From: Rhodobacterales bacterium RIFCSPHIGHO2_02_FULL_62_130
Lineage (GTDB): Bacteria; Pseudomonadota; Alphaproteobacteria; Rhodobacterales; Rhodobacteraceae
Length of the DNA stretch: 64,000 nucleotides
Assembly (NCBI GenBank): GCA_001828855.1
Contig: MHZT01000003.1
Location: 205,955-269,954, forward strand
Direction of reading: 5' to 3'
A model generated the notes under the pieces. The model saw only the letters and a list, made by a program, of their open reading frames with translations, ran no database searches and was not told the origin of the DNA. A program made the position numbers and the translations under genes. Shown here piece by piece: positions 27,314 through 36,020 of the stretch (positions are counted from its first letter, which is position 1; the number at the start of each line of letters is the position of its first letter).

Positions 27314-28153
27314 ATGACCATCGCCATCACCGGAGCCACGGGCCAGTTGGGCCGTCTTGCCCTTGCCGCCGTGCAAGCCCGCGCACCAGAGGCCGCGATT
27401 GTGGCCCTTACCCGTAATCCCGCCGCCGATCTGGGGGTGCCGGTGCGTGCCTTTGATTATACCAAAGCGGAAACCCTTGCCCCCGCTTTGGCCGGCATCA
27501 AAACGCTGGTGCTGATTTCCTCGAATGATTTCAATGATCGCGCCGGACAGCACCGGGCCGTGATCGATGCCGCCAAGGCTGCGGGCGTGGGCCGGATCAT
27601 CTATACCTCGATCCTGAAGGGCGACGCCTCGCCGATGCTGCTGGCGGCCGATCATATCGCCACCGAGGCATATCTGAAGACGTCGGGGCTTGCCGTTACG
27701 CTGCTGCGGAACGGCTGGTATACCGAGAATTACACCGGATCGCTGGCCGGATCGGTCGCGCATGGTGCGCTGATCGGGGCGTCTGGTGAGGGGCGCATCG
27801 CCTCTGCTGCACGCGCCGATTATGCCGAGGCGATTGCCGTGGCGGCGCTCGACGAGGCCCATGCGGGCAAGACCTATGAGCTGGCAGGCGATCTGCCGCA
27901 TAGCATGGCCGATTTCGCCGCCGAAGTCTCGCGTCAGGTGGGCCGTGATATTCCTTTCAACAACCTGCCCAAAGACGTCTACGCAGGAATTTTGACCGGC
28001 TTCGGCCTGCCCGAAGGCTTTGCCACCATTCTGGCCGACAGCGATGATCACGCTTCGCGCGGGGCGTTGTTCGATGAAAGCCGCACCCTGTCGCGCCTGA
28101 TCGGCCACCCGACCACGCCGATTGCGGTCTCGATCAAGGCGGCGCTGGCCTAG
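27314..28153 (+). CDS. NAD(P)H-binding NmrA/QOR2-like quinone oxidoreductase
   Basis: 279 residues with AGGAGA before the ATG. Atypical short-chain fold with GATGQLGRLALAAV at the N-terminus and TLVLISSNDFNDRAGQH, as in YtfG/QOR2. The segment RNGWYTENYTGSL is conserved in that group. It lacks the classical YxxxK pair. Expected activity: NADPH-dependent two-electron reduction of quinones. It is divergent from its likely HxlR regulator. A 215-bp stretch with a GGGTTA/TAACCC inverted repeat (28290-28307) follows before the next gene. Confidence 0.85.
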   Translation: MTIAITGATGQLGRLALAAVQARAPEAAIVALTRNPAADLGVPVRAFDYTKAETLAPALAGIKTLVLISSNDFNDRAGQHRAVIDAAKAAGVGRIIYTSILKGDASPMLLAADHIATEAYLKTSGLAVTLLRNGWYTENYTGSLAGSVAHGALIGASGEGRIASAARADYAEAIAVAALDEAHAGKTYELAGDLPHSMADFAAEVSRQVGRDIPFNNLPKDVYAGILTGFGLPEGFATILADSDDHASRGALFDESRTLSRLIGHPTTPIAVSIKAALA

Positions 28154-28369
28154 GGTCTTCGCGGCGGATCGGGGTAATTCGGGGGCAGGGCGCAGGCCTT
28201 GTCCCCTTCCCCGGCCTGTCGCAAATCGCCCGAATATGCCGAAACCGACGTGGACCTTTGCGGCCCTTCATGCGACAAATGTTGACAAAGGGTTAAAGTC
28301 ATAACCCCAACCCGTTGATATAACTGCATGAAAAATGGTCCCGCGTTGGGGCCAAGCCAAAGGCCCGCC

Positions 28370-28792
28370 ATGACCAAGACCACCGATCAAACTGCCGCCC
28401 ACGGCACAGTCGCCGCCTATTATGCCGCTTTCAACGCAGAAAATCCCGCCGGAATGCTGGCCTGCGTGACCGATGATGTGGAGCACCGCGTCAACGAGGG
28501 CGGTATCCGCAGGGGGCGCGATCTGTTCGCGGAATTCTGCGCCCATATGGGCGTTTCCTACCGTGAGCGACTTGAGGACATCGAGATTTTCGTGAACGCG
28601 GCAGGCACCCGCGCCGCCGCGGAATTCATGGTCCACGGGGAATATCTGAAAACCGATCCCGGCCTGCCCGAGGCCGCAGGCCAGACCTATATCCTGCCCG
28701 CCGGATCGTTCTTTGATCTGAAAGACGGCAAGATTTCCCGCATCACCACCTTTTACAACCTGAACGACTGGATCGCGCAGGTCTCGGCATGA
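28370..28792 (+). CDS. SnoaL/NTF2-like protein (ketosteroid-isomerase fold)
   Basis: 140 residues from the ATG at 28370 (AAAGG upstream). The start MTKTTDQTAAHGTVAAYYAA, followed by DDVEHRVNEGGIRRG and an end of KISRITTFYNLNDWI, fits the NTF2-like fold. The family is a small cone-shaped barrel used for isomerases, hydrolases and accessory roles, so the reaction is not predictable. The stop overlaps the acetyltransferase start by four bases, so the two are coupled. Confidence 0.75.
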   Translation: MTKTTDQTAAHGTVAAYYAAFNAENPAGMLACVTDDVEHRVNEGGIRRGRDLFAEFCAHMGVSYRERLEDIEIFVNAAGTRAAAEFMVHGEYLKTDPGLPEAAGQTYILPAGSFFDLKDGKISRITTFYNLNDWIAQVSA

Positions 28793-29373
28793 TCGAAGTC
28801 CGCGCCCTGCGTGGAGCCGCGCTTGAGGCCGCGCTGGATCATGTCGCGGCGCTTCGTATCGCGGTGTTCCGTGACTGGCCCTATCTTTATGACGGCACGC
28901 TGGATTATGAGCGCGCCTATCTGGCCACCTACCGCGACAATCCCGGCGCGCTGCTGGTGGGGGCGTTTGATGGTGACAGGCTGGTGGGGGCGTCAACCTC
29001 GACACTGATGGAAGATCATGCCGCCGAATTCGCCGCCCCCTTTGCCGCGCGCGGCATGGCGCTGGAGACGATCCTTTACGGCGCGGAATCGGTGCTGCTG
29101 CCCGAATATCGCGGTATCGGGCTGGGCCATAGATTCATCGACCTGCGCGAAGATCACGCCCGTGCCATGGGGCGCAGCCATGTCGCCTTCTGCTCGGTCC
29201 AGCGCCCGGCGGATCACCCCGCCAAACCTGCCAACGCCCGCACCAATGATGCATTCTGGCGGGGCAGGGGATACGAGCCTTTGCCGGGGGTGGTGGCTGC
29301 ATTTGCGTGGAAAGATCTGGGCGATGCCGCCGAAACGGTAAAGCCGCTGCAGTTCTGGATGCGCCAACTCTGA
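28789..29373 (+). CDS. GNAT-family N-acetyltransferase
   Basis: 194 residues, coupled to the NTF2-like gene. GNAT fold with the acetyl-CoA loop around [16 protein letters not shown] (R/QxxGxG/A). The N-terminal [19 protein letters not shown] is common in a subgroup of unknown substrate. The pair NTF2-like plus GNAT suggests one small-molecule modification unit, but no substrate is evident. It is the last gene of the cassette separating the phosphatase from infA. Confidence 0.8.
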   Translation: MIEVRALRGAALEAALDHVAALRIAVFRDWPYLYDGTLDYERAYLATYRDNPGALLVGAFDGDRLVGASTSTLMEDHAAEFAAPFAARGMALETILYGAESVLLPEYRGIGLGHRFIDLREDHARAMGRSHVAFCSVQRPADHPAKPANARTNDAFWRGRGYEPLPGVVAAFAWKDLGDAAETVKPLQFWMRQL

Positions 29374-29381
29374 TCCGACAG

Positions 29382-29405
29382 GCTGCGTGAAATCACGCAC
29401 CCTAC
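29382..29405. repeat. repeat B copy right of the inserted cassette
   Basis: TGCGTGA (29384-29390) pairs with TCACGCA (29393-29399), followed by CCCTAC, in the same orientation as the copy at 26701. It lies eight bases after the GNAT stop, so repeat B copies mark both edges of the HxlR-GNAT cassette. Confidence 0.55.
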
Positions 29406-29465
29406 TCTTTGCCGTGCAGGGCCGCGCCCGTCTGCGAACAGCCCCCGCCTTTTCGCAGTTTCCCC

Positions 29466-29494
29466 TTGAAAACCGCCCGTTTTGGGCGCATATG
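29466..29494 (+). promoter_or_regulatory. candidate infA promoter
   Basis: TTGAAA at 29466-29471 and CATATG at 29489-29494 with a 17-base spacer, about 49 bp before the infA start. It fits a sigma-70-type promoter with a weak -10. Confidence 0.4.
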
Positions 29495-29542
29495 CCCGCC
29501 AATGCCTGCGCCTTGCGCGGGCGAAACTCTATTGGAGAGACC

Positions 29543-29761
29543 ATGGCCAAGGAAGACATCCTCGAATTCCCCGGTGTCGTTAAGGAACTTCTGCCCAACG
29601 CGACATTCAAGGTCGAACTCGATAATGGCCATGAACTGATCGCTGTCATGGCAGGCAAGATGCGCAAGAACCGCATCCGCGTTCTGGCGGGCGACAAGGT
29701 TCAGGTGGAAATGACCCCCTATGACCTGTCCAAAGGCCGCATCAACTATCGCTTCAAGTAA
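29543..29761 (+). CDS. infA: translation initiation factor IF-1
   Basis: 72 residues, the exact family length, with TTGGAGAG before the ATG. S1/OB fold: [20 protein letters not shown] and the conserved end [13 protein letters not shown]. It binds the A site of the 30S subunit and assists IF-2 and IF-3. It heads the infA-maf-RNase-yacG operon. The next gene starts one base after its stop. Confidence 0.97.
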   Translation: MAKEDILEFPGVVKELLPNATFKVELDNGHELIAVMAGKMRKNRIRVLAGDKVQVEMTPYDLSKGRINYRFK

Positions 29762-29762
29762 G

Positions 29763-30338
29763 TTGCGGCTGATTCTGGGATCGGCCAGCCCGCGCCGGAA
29801 GGAACTTCTGGCGCAGCTTGGCATTACCCCCGACGCCATCCTGCCCCCTGACATCGACGAAGACCCCAAGCGGTCGGAACTGCCGCGCCCCTATTGCGCG
29901 CGGGTAGCGCGTGAAAAGGCGCTGGCTGTGGCCTGTGGGCCGGATGACGTGGTGCTGACCGCTGACACCACCGTTGCGCTTGGTCGCCGCATCCTTGGCA
30001 AGCCGCGCGATGCGGGCGAGGCGGCCGAGTTTCTCACCGCGCTTGGCGGGCGTCGCCATCAGGTCATCACCGCTGTCGCCGTGCGGCGCGGCGACCGGAT
30101 CTGGACGCGGGAAAGCGTTTCTGCCGTGAAGATGAAACGCCTGTCGGATGCCGAGTTGAACAGCTATCTTGCCGGTGGCGACTGGCAGGGCAAAGCGGGA
30201 GCCTATGGCATCCAGGGCGCTGCCGGTGCCTTCATTCCGTGGATTTCCGGCAGTTTTACCGGCATCGTGGGCCTGCCTTTGGCCGAAACCGCCGCCCTGC
30301 TGCAAGCCGCAGGCTACCCCGTCTGGAGACAGCCATGA
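29763..30338 (+). CDS. maf: Maf-like nucleotide pyrophosphatase
   Basis: 191 residues if started at the TTG at 29763, which gives the canonical N-terminus (M)[19 protein letters not shown]. No ATG allows this start. The conserved [12 protein letters not shown] and [14 protein letters not shown] (active-site lysine and glutamine) are present. Maf proteins hydrolyse non-canonical nucleotides to monophosphates, and this group prefers dTTP/UTP-type substrates. The 3' end overlaps the RNase start by four bases (ATGA). Confidence 0.9.
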   Translation: MRLILGSASPRRKELLAQLGITPDAILPPDIDEDPKRSELPRPYCARVAREKALAVACGPDDVVLTADTTVALGRRILGKPRDAGEAAEFLTALGGRRHQVITAVAVRRGDRIWTRESVSAVKMKRLSDAELNSYLAGGDWQGKAGAYGIQGAAGAFIPWISGSFTGIVGLPLAETAALLQAAGYPVWRQP

Positions 30339-31363
30339 TTGGCCGCATCGTTCTGCTTGACGACATCAAATCCCGCCCCGCCGCTGCCCTTGTGGTCGAT
30401 GGCCAGCTTGTTGATCTGGCGATTGATCCCGAAGGCGATGCGCCTTTGCCGGGGGCGATCTACCGTGCCGTTGCCGACCGCCCGATGAAAGGGCAGGGGG
30501 GGCTTTTCGTCAAGCTGCCCGAAGGTTCGGGCTTTTTGCGCCAGACAGCAGGGATTGCACCGGGCCAACGCTTGCTGGTGCAGATCACCGGCCCTGCCGA
30601 GGCGGGCAAAGCCTATCCGGTCACCACGCGGCTTTTGTTCAAATCGCGCTATGCGATTGTGACGCCCGGTGCGCCAGGCCTGAACATCTCGCGCCGGATC
30701 AAGGATGAGGCCGCACGAGCCGAGCTTGAGGCGCTGGCCGCCGCAGGTATGGCCGGTGCGCCCGAAGACTTGGGCCTGATTTTGCGCTCGGCCTGTCTTG
30801 GGGCCGAGGATGACGAGATTGCCGAGGATATCACCGCGATGCGCGATCTGGCGCAGGCGGTGCTGGCCGATACCGAAGGCGGGCCGGAACTTCTGGTCGA
30901 AGGCGCGGGCGCGCATGAAACCGCGTGGCGCGACTGGGCCGATCCCGCCCCTGACGAGGTGATCGAGGGCGGCTTTGCCGACAATGGCATTGCCGAGATG
31001 ATCGACGCGCTACTGACCCCGCGTGTGGGTTTGGGCGAGGGCCATATGATGATTGAACCCACCCGTGCGCTGATTGCGGTGGATGTGAACACCGGCAACG
31101 ATACCTCGCCTGCCGCTGCGCTGAAGGTGAACATCGCGGCCGCCCGCGAAGTGCCGCGCCAGTTGCGGCTGCGCGGTCTTGGCGGACAGGTGGTGATCGA
31201 TTTCGCCCCGATGCCGAAGAAAGAGCGCGCGATTCTGGATCAGGTCATCCGTGCCGCGTTCAAATCCGAGTCAGAGGTCAATCTGGCAGGCTGGACCACG
31301 CTTGGCCTGTTCGAGATGACCCGCAAGCGTGACCGGCTGCCCTTGGCTGCGCTTTTGGCATGA
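30335..31363 (+). CDS. ribonuclease E/G family protein
   Basis: 342 residues from the ATG at 30335. The catalytic part carries the metal-binding aspartates in [13 protein letters not shown] and [10 protein letters not shown], equivalent to the two aspartates of RNase E/G. The N-terminal 120 residues are a divergent S1-like region. It is shorter than E. coli RNase G and has no CxxC zinc-link or C-terminal scaffold, so tetramerisation may differ. It likely processes rRNA or mRNA 5' ends. It is coupled to maf and yacG by ATGA overlaps. Confidence 0.88.
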   Translation: MIGRIVLLDDIKSRPAAALVVDGQLVDLAIDPEGDAPLPGAIYRAVADRPMKGQGGLFVKLPEGSGFLRQTAGIAPGQRLLVQITGPAEAGKAYPVTTRLLFKSRYAIVTPGAPGLNISRRIKDEAARAELEALAAAGMAGAPEDLGLILRSACLGAEDDEIAEDITAMRDLAQAVLADTEGGPELLVEGAGAHETAWRDWADPAPDEVIEGGFADNGIAEMIDALLTPRVGLGEGHMMIEPTRALIAVDVNTGNDTSPAAALKVNIAAAREVPRQLRLRGLGGQVVIDFAPMPKKERAILDQVIRAAFKSESEVNLAGWTTLGLFEMTRKRDRLPLAALLA

Positions 31364-31536
31364 CCTGCCCGATCTGCGCCCGCGAAAGCGACGAAAAACA
31401 CCGCCCGTTCTGCTCGCGCCGCTGTGCGGATGTGGATTTGGGGCGGTGGCTGCACGGCAGCTATGCGATCCCCGCCGAGGCAGTGGACGACGAAAACCCC
31501 CCTGAGATGCCCGTCCCGCCATCCCGACCGCAATGA
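31360..31536 (+). CDS. yacG: DNA gyrase inhibitor / zinc-ribbon protein YacG
   Basis: 58 residues: [20 protein letters not shown] and RCADVDLGRWLHGSYAIPAE. The four zinc cysteines are C3, C6, C18 and C22. The family binds one zinc and, in E. coli, inhibits gyrase by contacting GyrB. The start overlaps the RNase stop (ATGA). It ends the operon just before tRNA-Phe. Confidence 0.93.
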   Translation: MTCPICARESDEKHRPFCSRRCADVDLGRWLHGSYAIPAEAVDDENPPEMPVPPSRPQ

Positions 31537-31570
31537 TCCGAAAACTCTGCATTTTTCTGCCAAAACCCTC

Positions 31571-31599
31571 TGGACAGCCCCGCGCACCTGACGTATCAC
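31571..31599 (+). promoter_or_regulatory. candidate promoter of tRNA-Phe
   Basis: TGGACA (31571-31576), 17 bases, TATCAC (31594-31599). This places transcription start around 31606, about 27 bp before the mature tRNA. Confidence 0.4.
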
Positions 31600-31632
31600 C
31601 CCGCCATCGAACGGCGCTGCTGTTCGAACGGT

Positions 31633-31708
31633 GCCCAGATAGCTCAGTTGGTAGAGCAGCGGATTGAAAATCCGCGTGTCGCTGGTTCGATTCCGGCTCT
31701 GGGCACCA
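31633..31708 (+). tRNA. tRNA-Phe (GAA anticodon)
   Basis: 76 nt with encoded CCA. The acceptor GCCCAGA pairs with TCTGGGC. The D arm is TAGCTCAGTTGGTAGAGCA. The anticodon stem GCGGA/TCCGC holds loop TTGAAAA with anticodon GAA. The T arm has GGTTCGATTCC. The 255 bp after it are AT-rich at first and hold no recognisable gene, only a short stem GGATCAG/CTGATCC (31744-31761). Confidence 0.97.
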
Positions 31709-31963
31709 TTTAAATCTTTCACATAAAATACTTATTTTTGTCAGGATCAGCCTTCTGATCCTTCGACGTTTCGTAGCCTCGTCTTCCCCGCCGCGTGCTT
31801 CGGTTGCATGGTGGTGAGACCAGGTGGGTGCGAACGGTGGGGCGCTGCAGGAAGGTCTGGACTTGGCGACCGGACGGATTCATCCTTTGTTTGAGTTTCT
31901 GGAACTGCACTGCTTGCTGTCGGCTTTGATCCGGCGGGGGGCCAAAAGAGGGGCCATGCTGAA

Positions 31964-34579
31964 ATGGAGCCAGCCGATCATCCGCTACATTGCTTGGGAA
32001 AAGCTGCGGTTGCGCGCATAGCGGGCCTTCTGGCTGTGGCCATCTTCGGGATGGCGCTGATGGTGCAGGGTGCGGCAGCCGAGGACCGCATGATCCGGGT
32101 TGGTGTCTATGCCAACGAACCAAAGCTGTTTGTAGACGCCAATGGCGAGGCGGCGGGCATCTTTCCGGATTTGCTTGCCGAGATTGCGGCGAAGGAGAAT
32201 TTGCAATTCACCTACATTCCCTGTGAATGGCAGCATTGTCTGGAAATGGTCAAGTCGGGCGAGCTGGATCTGATGCCGGATGTCGCGCTGAACGAGGAAC
32301 GCCAGAAGGTGTTCGACTTCCATAAAACGCCTGCGCTGAACAGCTGGTCGGTGATTTACCGCAGCCCTTCGGTGCGGGTCGAGTCTTTCCTTGATCTTGA
32401 AAACCGAAGCGTCGCGGTCCTGAAGGAATCCGTCCAGCAAAGCTATCTGCAGAATGCGCTTAACGCCTTTGGCGTCAATGCGCGGCTGATCCCTGTCACC
32501 ACCTTCGAGGAGGGGTTCCGTGAGGTGCAGGCAGGGCATGTCGATGCCGTTGCGGTGAACCATCACTACGGGTCTTTTGCGGCCAAGAAGTTCGGTCTTG
32601 TTGAAACCTCGATCGTCTTTCTGCCTAGCAGCCTGTTCATCGTCACCAAGAAAGGCACCAATGCCGGATTGATGACCCTGTTTGATTACTATTTCGACCA
32701 GTGGCGCGAAGACCCGCAGTCGCCGCTGTTCCACATCCTGAAGAAATGGACCGGAGAGGAATCCATTTCCGTGGTGCCTTTCTATATCTGGTGGGCGCTG
32801 GGGGGCATATCAGGGGTTGTGGTGTTGTCTCTGGGTATAGCCGCCTATTTGCGCGCCGAGGTAAAGCGGCAGACTGCGCGGGTCCGTGAGGGGGAAGACA
32901 GGCTGGATGCCATTCTGAACGAGGTCGGATCGGGAATTTACGTGAAGGACACCTCCCTGCGGTATCAATATGTGAACCGTGCGATCAGCGAGGCATTGGG
33001 CAAGTCCGAGGGCGAAATTCTGGGCAAGCTGGACAGTGATTTCCTTGACCAGAAAGAAGCCCAGCAAATGATGCAGATTGATCGGGAGGTGCTTGAAACC
33101 GGTCACAGATACAGTGGGCGGGAAATTGTCATGAAAGGGCCGGACGGTCCGCCGCGGACGTTCTTTTCGGTGAAAAAGCCCCTCTATGATGCCAAAGGGG
33201 CCATTGCGGGGCTTTGCGGTATTTCTACGGACATCACCGATCAGGTCGATTTCAAGGAAAGGCTGGACAAGCTGGCGAATTTTGATCCGCTGACCGGCCT
33301 GCATAACCGGATGTTCTTCTTTCAAGAGGCGGAACGCATGGTGAAGCGGCCGGATCATCCGGCGGGCCAATCCGCGTTGATTTTGATTAACCTCGACAAT
33401 TTCAAGGATCTTAACGATACGGCGGGCCACCGTGTTGGCGATCTGCTTTTGAAAGAAACGGCTGTCCAGCTTGGCAAGATCAAACAGGGCAACCAGCTTT
33501 TGGCCCGTATCATGGGCGACTCTTTTGCATTTTTCATCGAGACGCTGCCGACAGCCAAGGGTGCGTTGATCGGCGAGATCAATGATGTCACGGCGCAGAT
33601 TTTGGCAGCGGTCGCGCGATCGAAAAACCTTGAGGGGCTGGTCTATCATGGCAAGGCATCGCTGGGGATTTCAATCTTTGATCCTGCGCTGCTGACGCTG
33701 CAGGTCGCCTTCCAGCAGGCTGAACTTGCCCTTTATGAGGCCAAAAGCTCTGACAAGGGGGCGTTCCGCATCTTCGAGGCCGAAATGGAACAGCTTGCGA
33801 CGGGGCGGCTGAAGCTTGAGGCGGAATTGCGGGATGCCATTCATTCCGGTCAGCTTGTCACCTATTACCAGCCGCAAGTGGATGCACAGGGCAAGTTGCA
33901 TGCGATGGAGGCGCTTGTGCGGTGGAACCACCCCGAGCGCGGGCTTTGTGGCCCCGCCACGTTCATTCCGCTTGCCGAATCCAACGGCCAGATTCTTGCG
34001 GTTGGCCGCATTGTGCGCGATGCGGTGTGCCGGCAACTGGAGATTTGGGCAAAAGACCCGCGGACAGCCAAGATCATCCTTGCCGTCAACGTCAGCGCCA
34101 CCGAATTCTTCGAGGAAGGCTTCGTGCATAGCGTCATCGACTCTTTGTCGAGCTTCAAGTTCGATCCGGCCTGTCTTGAGCTTGAATTGACGGAAAGCCA
34201 GTTCATCAAGAATTTCGATCAGGCACTGGTCAAGATGGCGGCCCTGAAAGGCATGGGGGTGCGGCTGTCGCTGGATGATTTCGGCACAGGATATTCATCT
34301 CTCAGCCGCCTCAAGCGACTTCCCTTTGACCAGTTGAAGATTGATGCCAGCTTTGTCAGGGACATTGTTTCAAGCTCGCGCGATGCTGCAATCGTTCAGA
34401 CCATCGTCCACCTTGCCAATGCGCTGGGGGTCGAGGTTCTGGCGGAAGGGGTCGAGACACAGGCGCAAAAAGACCGGCTGATGGCTTTGGGATGCAAGAA
34501 GTTTCAGGGCTTTCTGGACGGCGCCCCCATGCCGATCGGGCAGATCGAAGCCAAGTTTCTGGCATTGAAGCCGGTCTGA
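31964..34579 (+). CDS. membrane c-di-GMP protein: SBP3 sensor, PAS, degenerate GGDEF, EAL
   Basis: 871 residues. Signal peptide to about residue 42. An amino-acid-type periplasmic binding domain (family 3) at about 45-265 (RVGVYANEPKLFVDANGEAA). One membrane helix around 272-294. PAS at about 310-440. GGDEF at about 445-605, where the signature is IMGDSF, so cyclase activity is doubtful. EAL at about 620-860 with MEALVRW, LDDFGTGYSSLSRL and LAEGVET intact. Expected to hydrolyse c-di-GMP in response to a periplasmic ligand. The first ATG at 31964 was used. Later starts would lose the signal peptide. Confidence 0.85.
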   Translation: MEPADHPLHCLGKAAVARIAGLLAVAIFGMALMVQGAAAEDRMIRVGVYANEPKLFVDANGEAAGIFPDLLAEIAAKENLQFTYIPCEWQHCLEMVKSGELDLMPDVALNEERQKVFDFHKTPALNSWSVIYRSPSVRVESFLDLENRSVAVLKESVQQSYLQNALNAFGVNARLIPVTTFEEGFREVQAGHVDAVAVNHHYGSFAAKKFGLVETSIVFLPSSLFIVTKKGTNAGLMTLFDYYFDQWREDPQSPLFHILKKWTGEESISVVPFYIWWALGGISGVVVLSLGIAAYLRAEVKRQTARVREGEDRLDAILNEVGSGIYVKDTSLRYQYVNRAISEALGKSEGEILGKLDSDFLDQKEAQQMMQIDREVLETGHRYSGREIVMKGPDGPPRTFFSVKKPLYDAKGAIAGLCGISTDITDQVDFKERLDKLANFDPLTGLHNRMFFFQEAERMVKRPDHPAGQSALILINLDNFKDLNDTAGHRVGDLLLKETAVQLGKIKQGNQLLARIMGDSFAFFIETLPTAKGALIGEINDVTAQILAAVARSKNLEGLVYHGKASLGISIFDPALLTLQVAFQQAELALYEAKSSDKGAFRIFEAEMEQLATGRLKLEAELRDAIHSGQLVTYYQPQVDAQGKLHAMEALVRWNHPERGLCGPATFIPLAESNGQILAVGRIVRDAVCRQLEIWAKDPRTAKIILAVNVSATEFFEEGFVHSVIDSLSSFKFDPACLELELTESQFIKNFDQALVKMAALKGMGVRLSLDDFGTGYSSLSRLKRLPFDQLKIDASFVRDIVSSSRDAAIVQTIVHLANALGVEVLAEGVETQAQKDRLMALGCKKFQGFLDGAPMPIGQIEAKFLALKPV

Positions 34580-34715
34580 TTATGGCGTTACGCGGGATGC
34601 ACCTTGGGCATAGGTTTGCATTCTGTGTTGTCCTGACGGGTTTCAGCGCGGCCGGAAGAGGGGCGAGGTTCATCTGAACGGTCGCTGTGCGTTTCCGACG
34701 TGGTTTTCCGCCGCA

Positions 34716-34729
34716 TTGACCCAGATCAA
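34716..34729. promoter_or_regulatory. FNR/FnrL-type operator
   Basis: TTGACCCAGATCAA fits the CRP/FNR pattern TTGAY-N4-ATCAA. It lies 62 bp before the small membrane peptide gene at 34792. In Rhodobacteraceae such sites mark control by FnrL or Dnr/NnrR under low oxygen or nitric oxide. Confidence 0.6.
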
Positions 34730-34791
34730 CGTGACATCTTCGATCCGGGCGCAGGATGGCGCGGTTTCAGGCACTCATAAGGAGAGCGGCG

Positions 34792-34902
34792 ATGATGACC
34801 GGATTTGGTGCGGGGGCGGGCTTTGGTTGGATCGGCATGCTGCTGGTTCTTGTGCTGGTCGTGTTGGCCATTGCGGCGCTGATCAAATATCTGCGGTCAT
34901 AA
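34792..34902 (+). CDS. 36-residue single-helix membrane peptide
   Basis: ATG at 34792 (or 34795) preceded by AAGGAG. The product has a Gly/Phe-rich lead (MMTGFGAGAGFGWIG) and one strong membrane helix (MLLVLVLVVLAIAALIKYLRS), ending Lys/Arg-rich inside. This resembles the N-terminal segment of short SHOCT-type membrane proteins, without the SHOCT tail. With the FNR-type site upstream it may be an oxygen-regulated membrane micropeptide. Function is unknown. Confidence 0.6.
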   Translation: MMTGFGAGAGFGWIGMLLVLVLVVLAIAALIKYLRS

Positions 34903-35008
34903 GCGGCGGGTCGCGTGACACCGGAAAAATCCGGCGGGGGGCTATGTCTTGGTCTTTCCATTCGACGGTGCATCCGCAATCATGCGGGGGCAACGCGGTG
35001 GGGACGAA

Positions 35009-35626
35009 ATGTCGGTATCACTACTTTTCGCCTGCCTCAACGTGTTGGGAACGTTTGTTTTTGGTCTTAGCGGCGCAATGGTTGCGATCCGGCTCAGGTT
35101 CGACATTTTCGGTATTCTCGTCCTGTCGGTTGCGACCGGTGTGGCGGGCGGAATTATTCGGGATCTGCTTCTGGGTGCTGTGCCGCCAGAGGTTCTGCAC
35201 ACAGTCTGGCCGATGGCCATCGCCAGTCTGGCGGGGATCTGCGCCTATTTCTTCCAACCCGTGATCGAACGTTTCAAGCGGCCCGTCATGCTGTTGGATG
35301 CAATAGGACTGGGTGTCTTTGCTGTTGCCGGATGTAGCAAGGCGATAGCCTTCGGATTGGCCCCCCCGGGCGCGATCCTGTTGGGCGTCATGACCGCGAT
35401 CGGGGGTGGCATGCTGCGCGACATGATGGCGGCCGAGGTTCCGCGTGTGCTTCATGAAGAAGTCTATGCGCTGGCCGCCTTTGCGGGGGCTGCGACCTAT
35501 GCCGGCTGTCTTTGGCTGGGGGTTCCCGAAATCGCAGCGGCTGCCGGTGCGGTGTTGCTTGCCGTTGGCCTGCGGCTTGCAAGTGTCCGGTTCGGATGGA
35601 AGTTGCCGCGCCCGTCCGGTTCCTGA
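35009..35626 (+). CDS. TRIC-family cation channel (UPF0126)
   Basis: 205 residues from the ATG at 35009. A two-fold repeated membrane protein with about seven helices. Each half has a glycine-rich GIIRD-type segment (GVAGGIIRDLLLGAVP and IGGGMLRDMMAAEVP), diagnostic of the trimeric intracellular cation channel family. It probably conducts K+ or other monovalent cations. An earlier in-frame TTG at 34949 is rejected. It stands alone, with a short gap to the convergent operon at 35673. Confidence 0.88.
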   Translation: MSVSLLFACLNVLGTFVFGLSGAMVAIRLRFDIFGILVLSVATGVAGGIIRDLLLGAVPPEVLHTVWPMAIASLAGICAYFFQPVIERFKRPVMLLDAIGLGVFAVAGCSKAIAFGLAPPGAILLGVMTAIGGGMLRDMMAAEVPRVLHEEVYALAAFAGAATYAGCLWLGVPEIAAAAGAVLLAVGLRLASVRFGWKLPRPSGS

Positions 35627-35672
35627 ACAGTCCCGCTTTGGCGTCTTGCCCTTGATACGCAGGCCCTAGGGG

Positions 35673-36005
35673 TCATTTCAGCGCTACATAGGTCAAAGGG
35701 TCAAGCATCGCGCATCTGACCGCGGTGGGTTTTCCCGTAACGTCACTGACGATGTCTTTTATCTCTGCACAGATTTCACGAATACGGCCGGTTGTCCGCT
35801 CTGGTCGGGGCAAGATGTGCAACTCGACATTCACAGGAGGCTGATCCTGCAAGGCGCGCACGGGAATGACCACGATATGACAGGCTGACAACGTCACCCC
35901 CAAGCGATCACAAAGCAGATCCCGCAAAGCGGGCAGCCTGTTTTCAAGAGATTGGCCGCAGTCCTGCAAAAGCAGGTGATCCGCAAACAGTTTTACATTG
36001 GGCAT
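35673..36005 (-). CDS. small protein, possible tautomerase-like fold
   Basis: 110 residues, starting MPNVKLFADHLLLQDCGQSL. Proline directly after the initiator Met, and the pattern beta-strand (NVELHILPRPERTTG), helix, beta-strand, resemble the tautomerase superfamily, whose Pro1 is catalytic. The similarity is weak. It is the last gene of the leftward catabolic operon, 15 bp after the ketopantoate-reductase-like gene. An isomerase acting on a ring-cleavage product would fit. Otherwise uncharacterised. Confidence 0.5.
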   Translation of the reverse strand: MPNVKLFADHLLLQDCGQSLENRLPALRDLLCDRLGVTLSACHIVVIPVRALQDQPPVNVELHILPRPERTTGRIREICAEIKDIVSDVTGKPTAVRCAMLDPLTYVALK

Positions 36006-36020
36006 GGCGGACGGTCCTTT

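Noticed and set aside
31744..31761. GGATCAG/CTGATCC stem as a tRNA-Phe terminator
   Set aside because: Seven-pair stem with no U-tract on the + strand. Too weak to call.
31719..32123. 134-residue leftward frame after tRNA-Phe
   Set aside because: Pro/Gln/Arg-rich without family resemblance, and half of it is antisense to the EAL protein signal peptide.
34716..35264. 182-residue rightward frame across the FNR site and the small peptide
   Set aside because: It is out of frame with both the 36-residue peptide and the TRIC gene, each of which has its own ribosome-binding site.
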